50,610 nucleotides of DNA, taken from Megalodesulfovibrio gigas DSM 1382 = ATCC 19364 (lineage in GTDB: Bacteria; Desulfobacterota; Desulfovibrionia; Desulfovibrionales; Desulfovibrionaceae). The number at the start of each line of letters is the position of its first letter. Within the stretch, counting starts at the first letter, position 1. The stretch lies in the NCBI RefSeq assembly GCF_000468495.1, contig NC_022444.1, positions 2,085,737 to 2,136,346 of the forward strand, in the 5' to 3' direction. The notes under the pieces are model-generated. The model did no database searches. It was not told the origin of the DNA and worked only from the letters and a program-made list of their open reading frames with translations. A program made the translations under genes and the position numbers. Below, one piece after another: positions 28,730 through 35,673 of this stretch.

Positions 28730-28905
28730 GGCATGATCCCCTTGTGTTTGAGGCGTTCTTCCAGGGAAAAACAGGGCGGCAGGCCCAGGCGCTTGTCCAT
28801 GGCGGCAATGTCCCGGGTGAATTTACGATCCGCCGCGGTGAAGGCGTGCAGGGAGATGCAGACGGCGGCCAGGAGGAGGCAGATGGCGAAGACCAGTTCA
28901 GGCAT
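28726..28905 (-). CDS. Small membrane protein, first gene of the early operon
   Basis: This 59-codon frame starts at ATG 28905 behind a strong binding site (AAGGAGAGGTGG) and ends with a TGA that overlaps the next ATG (ATGA). The N-terminus is one membrane helix (LVFAICLLLAAVCISLHAF), followed by a charged segment. The family is unknown. The binding site and coupling make it a real gene despite its size. Its promoter region holds two copies of the island operator. Confidence 0.75.
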   Translation of the reverse strand: MPELVFAICLLLAAVCISLHAFTAADRKFTRDIAAMDKRLGLPPCFSLEERLKHKGIMP

Positions 28906-28983
28906 GGACCACCTCTCCTTGCATTCCGTCCGTTGCGGCGAACCCGCCGCCGCCTCGGCAGTACGTCCGCCGGTGAAAATGTA

Positions 28984-28997
28984 TTGTCACAAGACAA
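28984..28997. promoter_or_regulatory. CI/Cro-type operator, copy 1
   Basis: TTGTC-ACAA-GACAA is a perfect inverted repeat of 5-base half sites. It lies 79 bases upstream of the early operon start and 32 bases (centre to centre, three helical turns) from copy 2. Confidence 0.75.
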
Positions 28998-29015
28998 AGA
29001 CAAAGGCAAGTAAAA

Positions 29016-29029
29016 TTGTCTCATGACAA
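29016..29029. promoter_or_regulatory. CI/Cro-type operator, copy 2
   Basis: TTGTC-TCAT-GACAA, extended by A and T to 16 bases, is the same motif as copy 1 and as the copy between the repressor and Cro-like genes. Binding by the repressor encoded at 31472-32194 is inferred. Confidence 0.75.
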
Positions 29030-29030
29030 T

Positions 29031-29198
29031 AAAAGCGCAAAAAAAACCGGCACGGCCGGGCATCGTACGTTGGGGGCAAAGCTTCCCTCGCGGTGGCCCC
29101 CAAAAATCCCGCCGCTGGGGGGGAGGGGAAGAGAGGTGGCGACCGAGTGCGGGCTGCCCAGTGTCGGCAATGAAGCGCTTTGGCCTTGCCATGGTGCA
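29031..29198. other. Gene-free stretch with a hairpin
   Basis: TTGGGGGC (29070) and GCCCCCAA (29096) can form an 8-bp stem with an 18-base loop. No T-tract follows. No gene is seen between the operators and the DUF4160 gene. Confidence 0.4.
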
Positions 29199-29447
29199 AT
29201 GATTGCACTATGGCAATTCATGGTCACGGCGCACCGCATTGGCAATATTCGGATTGATGTCCGCGGCAGGGAGCATAACCCGCCGCATGTGCATATTGAT
29301 GGCCCGAATGGGCCAGTGCGGGTGTTCCTGAATGACATGACGGTACTTGGGTCGCGCAAGGCTATCCGGGCCAGCGGCGAGGCCTTGGCCTGGGTTGAGG
29401 CTAATCGTCAGGCGCTGTTGCAACTTTGGGAGGAACTGAACCCATGA
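29199..29447 (+). CDS. DUF4160-family protein
   Basis: The 82-residue protein shows the family signature REHNPPHVHI and the tail ALAWVEANRQALLQLWEELN. DUF4160 genes usually sit next to DUF2442 genes, as here, and the pair is often listed as a toxin-antitoxin-like module without proven activity. The start could also be the ATG at 29220. Its stop overlaps the next start (ATGA). Confidence 0.8.
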   Translation: MIALWQFMVTAHRIGNIRIDVRGREHNPPHVHIDGPNGPVRVFLNDMTVLGSRKAIRASGEALAWVEANRQALLQLWEELNP

Positions 29448-29920
29448 AACGAATTGCCTATCCTGACACTGCCCACGCACGAATTGCCGAGGCGACCGCA
29501 GAAGGCGGCACGGTGCTGCTGGTTGTCTGGGAAAACGGCAGCGCCAGCCGCATCGATCTCGCCTCGTGGCTCGACGCCCACGCAGACTTGGCCGGGCTTC
29601 GCACCCCCGACACCTTCGCCCGCGTCCAGGTGGGCGAGTTCGGCGGGTTCGTTCATTGGGGCGAGGACGGCGAAGAGGAGCCGGCCATTGACGGGCTGCA
29701 TCTGTGGCTCATGGAGCAGGGACAGCGCGGGGTGCCCCTGACCCCTGATGCGCTGAGGCGCTGGCGTGAATCAAGAGGGTTGACGTTGGGCTAGGCTGCC
29801 GAGGTCACGGGCGTCAGCCGACGGCAATGGGCATATTACGAGGCCGGACAGACGATAATTCCGTATGGCCTGGGCCTGGTTTGCAAGGGGTATGACGCGC
29901 TACGGGACGAGGCGGCGTGA
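29444..29920 (+). pseudogene. DUF2442-HTH protein interrupted by an amber codon
   Basis: The first 116 codons encode a DUF2442-like domain (VVWENGSASRIDLASWL, TPDTFARVQVGEFGGFVHW) and the start of a helix-turn-helix (PDALRRWRESRGLTLG). A TAG at 29792 stops it. In the same frame the sequence continues as AAEVTGVSRRQWAYYEAGQT and ends at TGA 29918, which completes an XRE-type domain. A CAG-to-TAG change would explain this (LTLGQAAEVTGVS is the expected pattern). The shortened protein would lack DNA binding. A sequencing error cannot be excluded. Confidence 0.75.
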
Positions 29921-30033
29921 GGGGGAGGAACCATTTTCCCGGCGCCGGGGAAATGGTAGGGCAAAAGAAAACCCCGCCGGGGCGGGAAAGAGAGGATATT
30001 GCCAGAGCGAGGGCAAGCGGTTATTTCATAGTC

Positions 30034-30591
30034 ATGAGCAGCCACATTGCCACTTTTGATCCATCCATTGCCCCCCGCCTTTCGATGATTGCGGCGTGCC
30101 TGGATCGCCTTCGTGTGGAGTGGGGCTTCTTTTGGTTTATTGTTCCGGAAACGTGGCGCTGCGCCAGGGATTTACGAGCGACGCGTGACAAAATGGCCAG
30201 CCATTTGGACATGCTCAAAGGGTCCATCGCCATGTGCGAGCGCTGCCGCAATCCGCACGGTTGCGAGTTGCGTAACGACGTGCTGGGGCTGGCGCGAGGC
30301 GGGCTCGACATCATGGACCGCATGACCATCATGCTTCGAGACGCTACGCCTTTTCGTTACATCTACAAGTCATGCCTTGCCCTCTCCTGGCAATGGCAAG
30401 ACGCCTATGACGCGGCCTACCTCCTCCAGCACCCTGAATTGCGCGCACGCATCGACGCGGCGATTGCAGACGTGAAAGACCGGGAAGACGCCGCGGACAT
30501 CGCTGCGGTCATGCTGGCGCAAGACCGGATCGAACGCGGCGAAGACACGTTCTTCACCCCTGACGAATTCTCCAAGTCCCTGGGCCTGTGA
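30034..30591 (+). CDS. Antitoxin-like protein with a cysteine cluster
   Basis: The 185-residue protein is mostly helical and has a C-x2-C-x5-C group (MCERCRNPHGCELR, about residues 69-77). Its C-terminus, ERGEDTFFTPDEFSKSLGL, looks like the toxin-binding tail of RelB-type antitoxins. The next gene is a RelE-like remnant that overlaps its stop by 4 bases (GTGA), which supports the antitoxin reading. The N-terminal part is not a known antitoxin domain to me, so the assignment is partial. Confidence 0.55.
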   Translation: MSSHIATFDPSIAPRLSMIAACLDRLRVEWGFFWFIVPETWRCARDLRATRDKMASHLDMLKGSIAMCERCRNPHGCELRNDVLGLARGGLDIMDRMTIMLRDATPFRYIYKSCLALSWQWQDAYDAAYLLQHPELRARIDAAIADVKDREDAADIAAVMLAQDRIERGEDTFFTPDEFSKSLGL

Positions 30592-30872
30592 CGCGCTATT
30601 CCCTGGTCATCCAGAGCAGCGCGACGCATGCTTTGAAGCGGCTGCCCGTTGACGCCAGGCAGGCTTTCCGCGACGCCATCCTCTCCCTTGCCGATAATCC
30701 ATTTCTTCCCACCAGCAAGCCCATGGCGGGCGCGAAGAACCGCCACCGGCTCAGGCTCCCCTGCCAAGCATGGGCCGGGAGGGCGATGAAAAACATGGCG
30801 AGGAAGAGGAAGCGGGGGCGCATGGGGCTACTGGACTATTCGTTTTCTTTTCTTGGGCGCTGCCGAGTCTAG
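30588..30872 (+). pseudogene. Truncated RelE/ParE-type toxin
   Basis: The first 57 codons match the RelE/ParE pattern (SLVIQSSATHALKRLPVDAR, ADNPFLPTSKPMAGAKNRHR). After NRHRLRL the expected strand with the motif YRVIY is missing and is replaced by unrelated sequence up to a stop at 30872. The toxin core is therefore incomplete and probably inactive. The GTG start overlaps the stop of the antitoxin-like gene. Confidence 0.7.
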
Positions 30873-31394
30873 AGAAACAAAAATAACAATCTTTTCTTTT
30901 ATTTCCATATCACCATCAACAACTGTTATATAAATCCCATTATCCCCACCCGGTAATGAGTGGTTTGACCAGCGCCGGTTGAAAGTTGCAAGCGCCGATG
31001 GGTATATTACCTTATCAAGAACACTATTTGCGAAGACAACATCATTTGGCTTGCTGTCGTTTTTCTTCAAATACATGATCCCGTCAAACATAAACGTTCC
31101 CTGTGTTTGCCCGCCATGTATGTAGTATGTCTTATCCCATAAAATCTCAATATCCCTGCTTGTTTTGTTTTGTATTTTTATTCTGAATGCATTTGCAGGA
31201 AGAAATTTTATATCTTGAACTGGCTCGATTGATGCAAAAAATATATTATTATCTGCCGTGTTGTTGCCTTCAAACTTGACTTGATATTCTTTTGGTGGCT
31301 GCTTTGCTTTCGGTTCATATGTCTGATGCGGAACACATCCCGGAGCAACAGCAAGAAAAGCAAATATACCCACCATAATTATCTGAATTTTCAT
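30828..31394 (-). CDS. AT-rich putative lipoprotein
   Basis: The 188-residue product starts with a signal peptide and the lipobox VAPGC (FAFLAVAPGC). The mature part is beta-rich (DIEILWDKTYYIHGGQTQG, GIYITVVDGDMEIKEKIVIF) and is not recognised. Base composition is clearly more AT-rich than the neighbours, which indicates recent acquisition. It lies between the RelE remnant and the repressor gene, the usual place for a lysogenic-conversion gene that is expressed from the integrated state. Confidence 0.7.
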   Translation of the reverse strand: MKIQIIMVGIFAFLAVAPGCVPHQTYEPKAKQPPKEYQVKFEGNNTADNNIFFASIEPVQDIKFLPANAFRIKIQNKTSRDIEILWDKTYYIHGGQTQGTFMFDGIMYLKKNDSKPNDVVFANSVLDKVIYPSALATFNRRWSNHSLPGGDNGIYITVVDGDMEIKEKIVIFVSLDSAAPKKRKRIVQ

Positions 31395-31471
31395 GCCTCT
31401 TACTCCGTTTATTTTGATTCTACCTATGTCGTTCCATATGCTTCGATTGTAGCGGGGTCCATGTTTTTACC

Positions 31472-32194
31472 TCACAGCATTTGCAGGTCACGACCAAGCC
31501 ACTTCACATGGCCGATCACTTCAAAATCTACAGACTCATCGTGTGGATTTATTTCTATATCCCTATATAATTGCTTGTCATGGTTGTCGCTCCTCAAAAT
31601 AATAAGCCCCTTTTCACGGAAAAGGCGCTTTACCATAAGTTGCCCATCATGTCGCACAGCGTAAATATCCCCGCTTGTTGTGAACAGCCTTTCATCTTGG
31701 CGAGTCGAGACCAACAACATGTCGCCATTCGTTATTGTCGGTTCCATTGAATGCCCACGGGCATCCATCAACACGATAGAATCCAGATTCCCCTTTTTTA
31801 CCAACCAGTCTTTCCTGAATGCGTACAAATCTTCATATGAAGAGTCAAACTCAAGGCCACCATCTCCCCCGACAGGACGAGCAAAAACTTTTGGGACAAA
31901 CTCAAAATTTTCTTTAATTTCTTTGCCTTCGCTTAGTATCTCTACGGTGTCTATCCCTAATTTGTTCATATAGCGAAACAAGTCGATTGCTGCTGTTTTT
32001 TGCCCGCCACGCTCACCGTCGATCCACCGCTTGATCGTTGCTGGATTCACCCCCCCGAGCCTTTTCCCAATTGACGCAAGGGTCTCGCCGTCATCTCTGA
32101 GCTTTTTGAGCGCATCGATAACAGCAGACCATGCCAACAAAAAAACCTTGTCCGCGTTCATAGTTGCCGCTGTTAGCAGTTTAGCATTTGTCAT
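31472..32194 (-). CDS. CI-like repressor (HTH plus S24 peptidase-type domain)
   Basis: The 240-residue protein has an N-terminal helix-turn-helix (ETLASIGKRLGGVNPATIKR, residues 38-56) and a LexA/S24 C-terminal domain with catalytic S149 (GHSMEP) and K189 (LMVKRL). Such repressors keep the element silent and are inactivated on DNA damage by self-cleavage; whether this one has a cleavable linker is unclear. It diverges from the Cro-like gene across an operator at 32223. The start at 32194 is a choice; ATG 32161 would still keep the HTH. Confidence 0.88.
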   Translation of the reverse strand: MTNAKLLTAATMNADKVFLLAWSAVIDALKKLRDDGETLASIGKRLGGVNPATIKRWIDGERGGQKTAAIDLFRYMNKLGIDTVEILSEGKEIKENFEFVPKVFARPVGGDGGLEFDSSYEDLYAFRKDWLVKKGNLDSIVLMDARGHSMEPTITNGDMLLVSTRQDERLFTTSGDIYAVRHDGQLMVKRLFREKGLIILRSDNHDKQLYRDIEINPHDESVDFEVIGHVKWLGRDLQML

Positions 32195-32210
32195 GCGACC
32201 ATAATTCCTG

Positions 32211-32239
32211 TTGACTTTTGTTTTGTCTCGCGACAAAAT
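32211..32239 (+). promoter_or_regulatory. Promoter of the Cro-like gene
   Basis: TTGACT is followed after 17 bases by CAAAAT. Transcription would start at or next to the ATG at 32246, so the mRNA may be leaderless. The operator at 32223-32236 fills the spacer, where bound repressor would block RNA polymerase. Confidence 0.5.
32223..32236. promoter_or_regulatory. CI/Cro-type operator, copy 3
   Basis: TTGTC-TCGC-GACAA is embedded in a longer palindrome, TTTTGTCTCGCGACAAAA (32221-32238). It lies between the divergent repressor and Cro-like genes and repeats the half sites found at 28984 and 29016. Confidence 0.8.
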
Positions 32240-32245
32240 CAAGCT

Positions 32246-32491
32246 ATGAACGCACTCGAAAAGTTTCGACGGGAACGAGGCCTCAATTATGAGGCCCTCG
32301 CGTCAATGGCGGGTACTGACACCGGGAATACCCACAAGCATTGCCAAGGAAAAAAGCCAATCGGGGCAGAATACGTACTCCGCTACAATGCACGGCTAGG
32401 AATCCCGTTGGAAGAGCTGCGCCCGGACCTCTATGGCGACAAGCGCCCCTCTCTGCCCCCCTCTCCCCCCACCCAGGAGGCCCGGCCATGA
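32246..32491 (+). CDS. Cro-like helix-turn-helix protein
   Basis: The 81-residue protein has an XRE-like helix-turn-helix (RRERGLNYEALASMAGTDTG, about residues 9-28) and a proline-rich tail. It faces the CI-like repressor across a shared operator, which is the usual place of Cro. There is no Shine-Dalgarno sequence before the ATG. Its stop overlaps the next start (ATGA). Confidence 0.75.
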   Translation: MNALEKFRRERGLNYEALASMAGTDTGNTHKHCQGKKPIGAEYVLRYNARLGIPLEELRPDLYGDKRPSLPPSPPTQEARP

Positions 32492-32613
32492 CCGAGCTCG
32501 ACATCCTCGCCCTGGCGATTGTGGCGGCCGGGTTTGCTATCCGCGCCGCGCACCGCAATTTCCTGCGCTTCCTCCACGGCCTGGAGGACGACCTGCGCGA
32601 CCATGGCGAGTGA
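32488..32613 (+). CDS. Small membrane peptide
   Basis: The 41-residue peptide has one membrane helix (LDILALAIVAAGFAIRAA) and a basic/acidic tail. CAGGAGG lies 8 bases before the ATG, and the start overlaps the stop of the Cro-like gene. It is probably a real small gene of unknown function. Confidence 0.6.
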   Translation: MTELDILALAIVAAGFAIRAAHRNFLRFLHGLEDDLRDHGE

Positions 32614-32687
32614 GTCGGCTTTTTCATGCCTTCACCATGGATCATCTTCCAGTCAATAAAAATGAGAATATCTAACGGGGTTTCTCT

Positions 32688-33146
32688 GTGAAAGCGCACG
32701 AACTCATGAAGCTGGTCAGCATGTCCCTTGGGGCGAAGATCGTCGCCGCCATCCTCGGGAAGAGCCTGGCGCAATTTTATCGCTACACCACTGCGCCGAA
32801 CCATAACCCCGACACCCCGTGGAGCCCCGGCGTGTTCGCCCGCGTGGACGACCTTGTCGAGGCGTTGGTCAACTCCGGCGATTTACACACGGCGCGTCTC
32901 GTGGCCGGTCGATGGGTGCATCAGGTGGGCTGCCGGCTGGTGGACATGGCCCCGGCGCACCCGAACCGGCCCACGGTCGAGGGCGAGTGTGTGGACGACC
33001 TGCCGGCCCTCGCTGCCCTGCATGCGGCTATCTGCAGTCCCAAGCCCAGTTACCCGGATGTGCTCGAAAAGTACGAGGCACTGCAGATGGAAATAAATGA
33101 GACGCTGGAGAAATTCAGGGAAAAGATGCTGGCGGAACAGGTGTAG
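32688..33146 (+). CDS. Phage regulatory-type protein, unknown
   Basis: The 152-residue protein begins with a helix-rich segment (SMSLGAKIVAAILGKSLAQF) and the pattern RYTTAPNHNPDTPWSPGVFA, seen in phage CII-type replication or lysogeny regulators. The C-terminus is a coiled-coil-like helix. The GTG at 32688 has a weak binding site; ATG 32706 is an alternative. It is the first of three genes that run toward the primase remnant. Confidence 0.6.
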   Translation: MKAHELMKLVSMSLGAKIVAAILGKSLAQFYRYTTAPNHNPDTPWSPGVFARVDDLVEALVNSGDLHTARLVAGRWVHQVGCRLVDMAPAHPNRPTVEGECVDDLPALAALHAAICSPKPSYPDVLEKYEALQMEINETLEKFREKMLAEQV

Positions 33147-33147
33147 T

Positions 33148-33615
33148 ATGCCACACCAGACCTCGACCTCCTCCACGCTCTTAGATCGCATCGAGGCCCT
33201 GAGCGTGCCGCTTATCGGCGTGTCCGACCTCGCCGGCATTGGCAGGGCCACGGGCTATAGGTTGCTGCGCCAGGGACTCGGCACGCTGGCCACCGCGACG
33301 GCCGTGGAAAAGGCAGTTGCGTTGCTCGAATCCGGCACGGTGTGCCTCCTTTGCAGGGCGCGAGGCCGGGGCAATCGGCTGGTCCCACGGTGGCGCCCGG
33401 AAGACTCCAAGCGCGACACCATCAGCCAGCTTCAGACGCGCATTCAGGAACTGGAACGCGAGCTGGAGGAGGCCCGGGACATCGTTGCCAGCGTGCTGAA
33501 TCTGCCGCAGCTCATGGCGCACGCGTATGATCTGGCTCAAGAGCGCGACACGTGGCGCGCCCGTGCCCTGGCCGCGGAAGACGAGCTGGCGCGCTATGGC
33601 GAGGCGGTGCTGTGA
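33148..33615 (+). CDS. Hypothetical protein with coiled coil
   Basis: The 155-residue protein has a possible helix-turn-helix near the start (SDLAGIGRATGYRLLRQGLG) and a coiled coil (ISQLQTRIQELERELEEARD, about residues 91-110). It lies one base after the stop of the previous gene. The family is unknown. Confidence 0.6.
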   Translation: MPHQTSTSSTLLDRIEALSVPLIGVSDLAGIGRATGYRLLRQGLGTLATATAVEKAVALLESGTVCLLCRARGRGNRLVPRWRPEDSKRDTISQLQTRIQELERELEEARDIVASVLNLPQLMAHAYDLAQERDTWRARALAAEDELARYGEAVL

Positions 33616-33617
33616 GC

Positions 33618-34310
33618 ATGGCCCTCGACTTCGCCGCCATCAACGCCGCCGCCCTGGCCGCCTGCCCGGAGATTCTCAAGGGCTGGCTGCCTGGAGGGGA
33701 GAAGCAGGGGAAAAACTATGTCTGCGGCGATCTTGCCGGCAGCCCTGGCCATTCCCTGTCCGTGCACCTGGAAAAGGGATTCTGGAAGGATTTCGGCACA
33801 GGCGAGGGCGGCGGAGACCTGATTTCCCTCTATGCTGCCATCTACCAGCTGTCCCAGGGTGCGGCGGCCAAGGCCCTGGCCCGGGAGCTGGGGCAGGGCG
33901 GGTCCCGCGGGGCAGGGCGGACCCCGCGGCCCGTGGCGACGGGATCAGTCACAGGGGCCTCCACAGGCGAGGCTGCGGCGCAGGTGTGCGTGCTCTCCCT
34001 GGTGCCGGACGCCGCTCCCAGGCCGCCGGACAGTCATCCCCGACATGGCCGGTGCAGCATGGCCTGGGAGTACCGGGACCAGCTGGGCCGGCTGCTGGGG
34101 CGGGTGCTGCGGTTCGACACGGCCCAGGGCAAGCAGATTGTACCCCAGGTGTTTTGCGAGGTGGAGAACCGGGCTCCGCGCTGGCAGTGGAAGAGCTGGC
34201 CGGCCCCGCGCCCCCTCTAAGGCCTGGACCGCCTGCCTGACACCAAGGCCGTGCTCCTGGTGGAGGGGGAAAAGGCGGCGGACGCGGCCCAGCGGCTGCA
34301 TGCCCTCCAC
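33618..34310 (+). pseudogene. Broken phage primase-type gene
   Basis: The open part (200 codons) has the primase-like start PEILKGWLPGGEKQGKNYVC and EKGFWKDFGTGEGGGDLISL, typical of phage DNA primases with an N-terminal zinc-finger-like or DUF3987 partner region. A TAA at 34218 stops it in RPL-stop-GLDRL. The same frame then continues with KAVLLVEGEKAADAAQRL, the TOPRIM-like block, so a TAC/TAT-to-TAA change is likely. Homology ends near 34305, where the IS3-type relic begins to take over. The whole helicase part is missing. Confidence 0.8.
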
Positions 34311-34412
34311 ACCAACCCATACCTCCGTAGCAAGAGAGCGTCCGCCATGAGCAAAGACAAGCGTATCCTGGTGTACCCCATGGCGTCCATCAGCGCCGCC
34401 ATCGCCGCTGAT

Positions 34413-34560
34413 CTGCCGGCCTTCTTCGGACCACTGATTACTTGAGAGTGGCGCTCCGGTTTTGGCCTGCCGCGGCTGTTTCCTTGCAGGCCGCTGGGGG
34501 CATGTTGCCCAGACTGGAGTGCGGGCGCACGGTGTTGTAGTGCCGCCGCCACCTCTCCGG
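34413..34560 (-). mobile_element. IS3-type relic, transposase C-terminus and element end
   Basis: On the minus strand the fragment encodes ERWRRHYNTVRPHSSLGN and continues to a TAA at 34438, the C-terminus of an IS3-family (rve) transposase. The element end after the stop, with ACTGATTACTTGAGAGT on the plus strand, also occurs inverted at 43897-43913. Similarity between the two copies extends from about 34413 to 34550. The rest of the transposase is absent. Confidence 0.85.
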
Positions 34561-34625
34561 ATACAACGAAGAAGAAGAGAACAACACAAAACCCTAAAAA
34601 AATGACAATTGAATATTGAATAATA
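34561..34625. other. Start of AT-rich segment
   Basis: Base composition changes sharply from GC-rich to AT-rich at about 34560, exactly at the edge of the IS3-type relic. No gene lies in this stretch. Confidence 0.6.
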
Positions 34626-34654
34626 TTGACACATACAAGAATCAACTATATTGG
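34626..34654 (+). promoter_or_regulatory. Promoter of the membrane-protein pair
   Basis: A perfect TTGACA is followed after 17 bases by TATTGG; a TATATT two bases earlier is an alternative. It lies in AT-rich DNA 21 bases before the ATG at 34675. Confidence 0.55.
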
Positions 34655-34674
34655 AAGAAATCATCGGAGGAACA

Positions 34675-35673
34675 ATGAAAAAACTGGCAAAATCTGCATT
34701 GCTCTTTTTTGTCTATTTTGGTGTCTCTGCATTGGTGGCACACTTAGTTGTCAGAAGCATAGGCAACTTGACCCTACTCCGCTGTTTTTTGCATGAGTCC
34801 TCAATTTTTAACTATTGTCTAATACTATTGCCAACATACGCAATTATTGACATACTCACGCCCCTACATATAACATTCAACAGTAGCCTTCACCGATTTT
34901 TTGCATTAAGATTTGTACCGTTGATTGCTTCAATAGCCCTGTTAATAATGTCATTTGTCTCAATATTTTTTTCTCGTGCAATATCTGTACATATTTTTAT
35001 TTTTTTCCTTAGCGCCACTTACATTCTGCATTGTATTTTTTCAGTAATCAAAATCAAGAAGGGATCAGAGAAAAAGTTTGACTACATATACTATTACACA
35101 GGAGCACTAGGCCTCCTCCTTATCTCTGGTTATGAGATCGATTTGAATGACTACGTAAGAGCTACTAAGGAGTGGTATAAAAAGCCATTCGCCGTTTCTG
35201 CTATAGAAACCCAATACCGCTGGATTTTTTCTGTCGAGAGAGTACTTCACAATAAGATCACTCAGCACTGCAAAGAACAATACAATGAAAGATCCTGCCG
35301 ACAAGTTCTAAACAAAGCAAATGAAACAAGTCAGCATATCGATGTAGCATTTGATCCTAGTTTAAAAATGGCTTCGATGTTCGAGAAAATTCACAATGAT
35401 GACTATTTACAGGAGCTAATAAACTCAAACGGCACAGGCCTATCTGATTTTTATAAAGATTACTCTGCCATACAAACTGGCGTAACAGTATTCTCATTTG
35501 TCGACCTGCTGTTAAGCTTAGATTTCATAAAGTCGTTCCTTGAATTTGTTCGCTCAGGACTTATCATTATAATTGGTAAACTTATTATATCAATTGCTCT
35601 TGCTTTCAAAATCACGACACTTTCCATCGAGTTGAATTCATGGTATAGTAAGGGGGACATTACAAATGAATGA
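34675..35673 (+). CDS. Multi-pass membrane protein, unknown (pair gene 1)
   Basis: The 332-residue protein has about four to five N-terminal membrane helices (for example SALLFFVYFGVSALVAHLVV, LIASIALLIMSFVSIFF and VHIFIFFLSATYILHCIFSV), then a soluble domain of about 150 residues (residues 145-290) with HCKEQYNERSCRQVLNKANE, then a C-terminal hydrophobic region (LIIIIGKLIISIALAF). CGGAGG lies 6 bases before the ATG at 34675. It overlaps the second gene by 8 bases. GC content is far below the neighbours. I know no family for it; a membrane effector or a toxin-immunity role is possible but not shown. Confidence 0.7.
   Translation: MKKLAKSALLFFVYFGVSALVAHLVVRSIGNLTLLRCFLHESSIFNYCLILLPTYAIIDILTPLHITFNSSLHRFFALRFVPLIASIALLIMSFVSIFFSRAISVHIFIFFLSATYILHCIFSVIKIKKGSEKKFDYIYYYTGALGLLLISGYEIDLNDYVRATKEWYKKPFAVSAIETQYRWIFSVERVLHNKITQHCKEQYNERSCRQVLNKANETSQHIDVAFDPSLKMASMFEKIHNDDYLQELINSNGTGLSDFYKDYSAIQTGVTVFSFVDLLLSLDFIKSFLEFVRSGLIIIIGKLIISIALAFKITTLSIELNSWYSKGDITNE

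Noticed and set aside
29070-29103. TTGGGGGC/GCCCCCAA stem as a terminator
   Set aside because: No T-tract follows on either strand and the loop is 18 bases, so it is listed only as a hairpin.
29792-29794. Pyrrolysine readthrough at TAG
   Set aside because: The product is not a methylamine methyltransferase and no pyl genes are seen. A simple CAG-to-TAG change is more likely.
20251-34310. A complete prophage
   Set aside because: Integrase, CI/Cro and early genes are present, but no capsid, terminase, tail or lysis genes occur up to 50610, and the primase is broken. A satellite-like or decayed element fits better.
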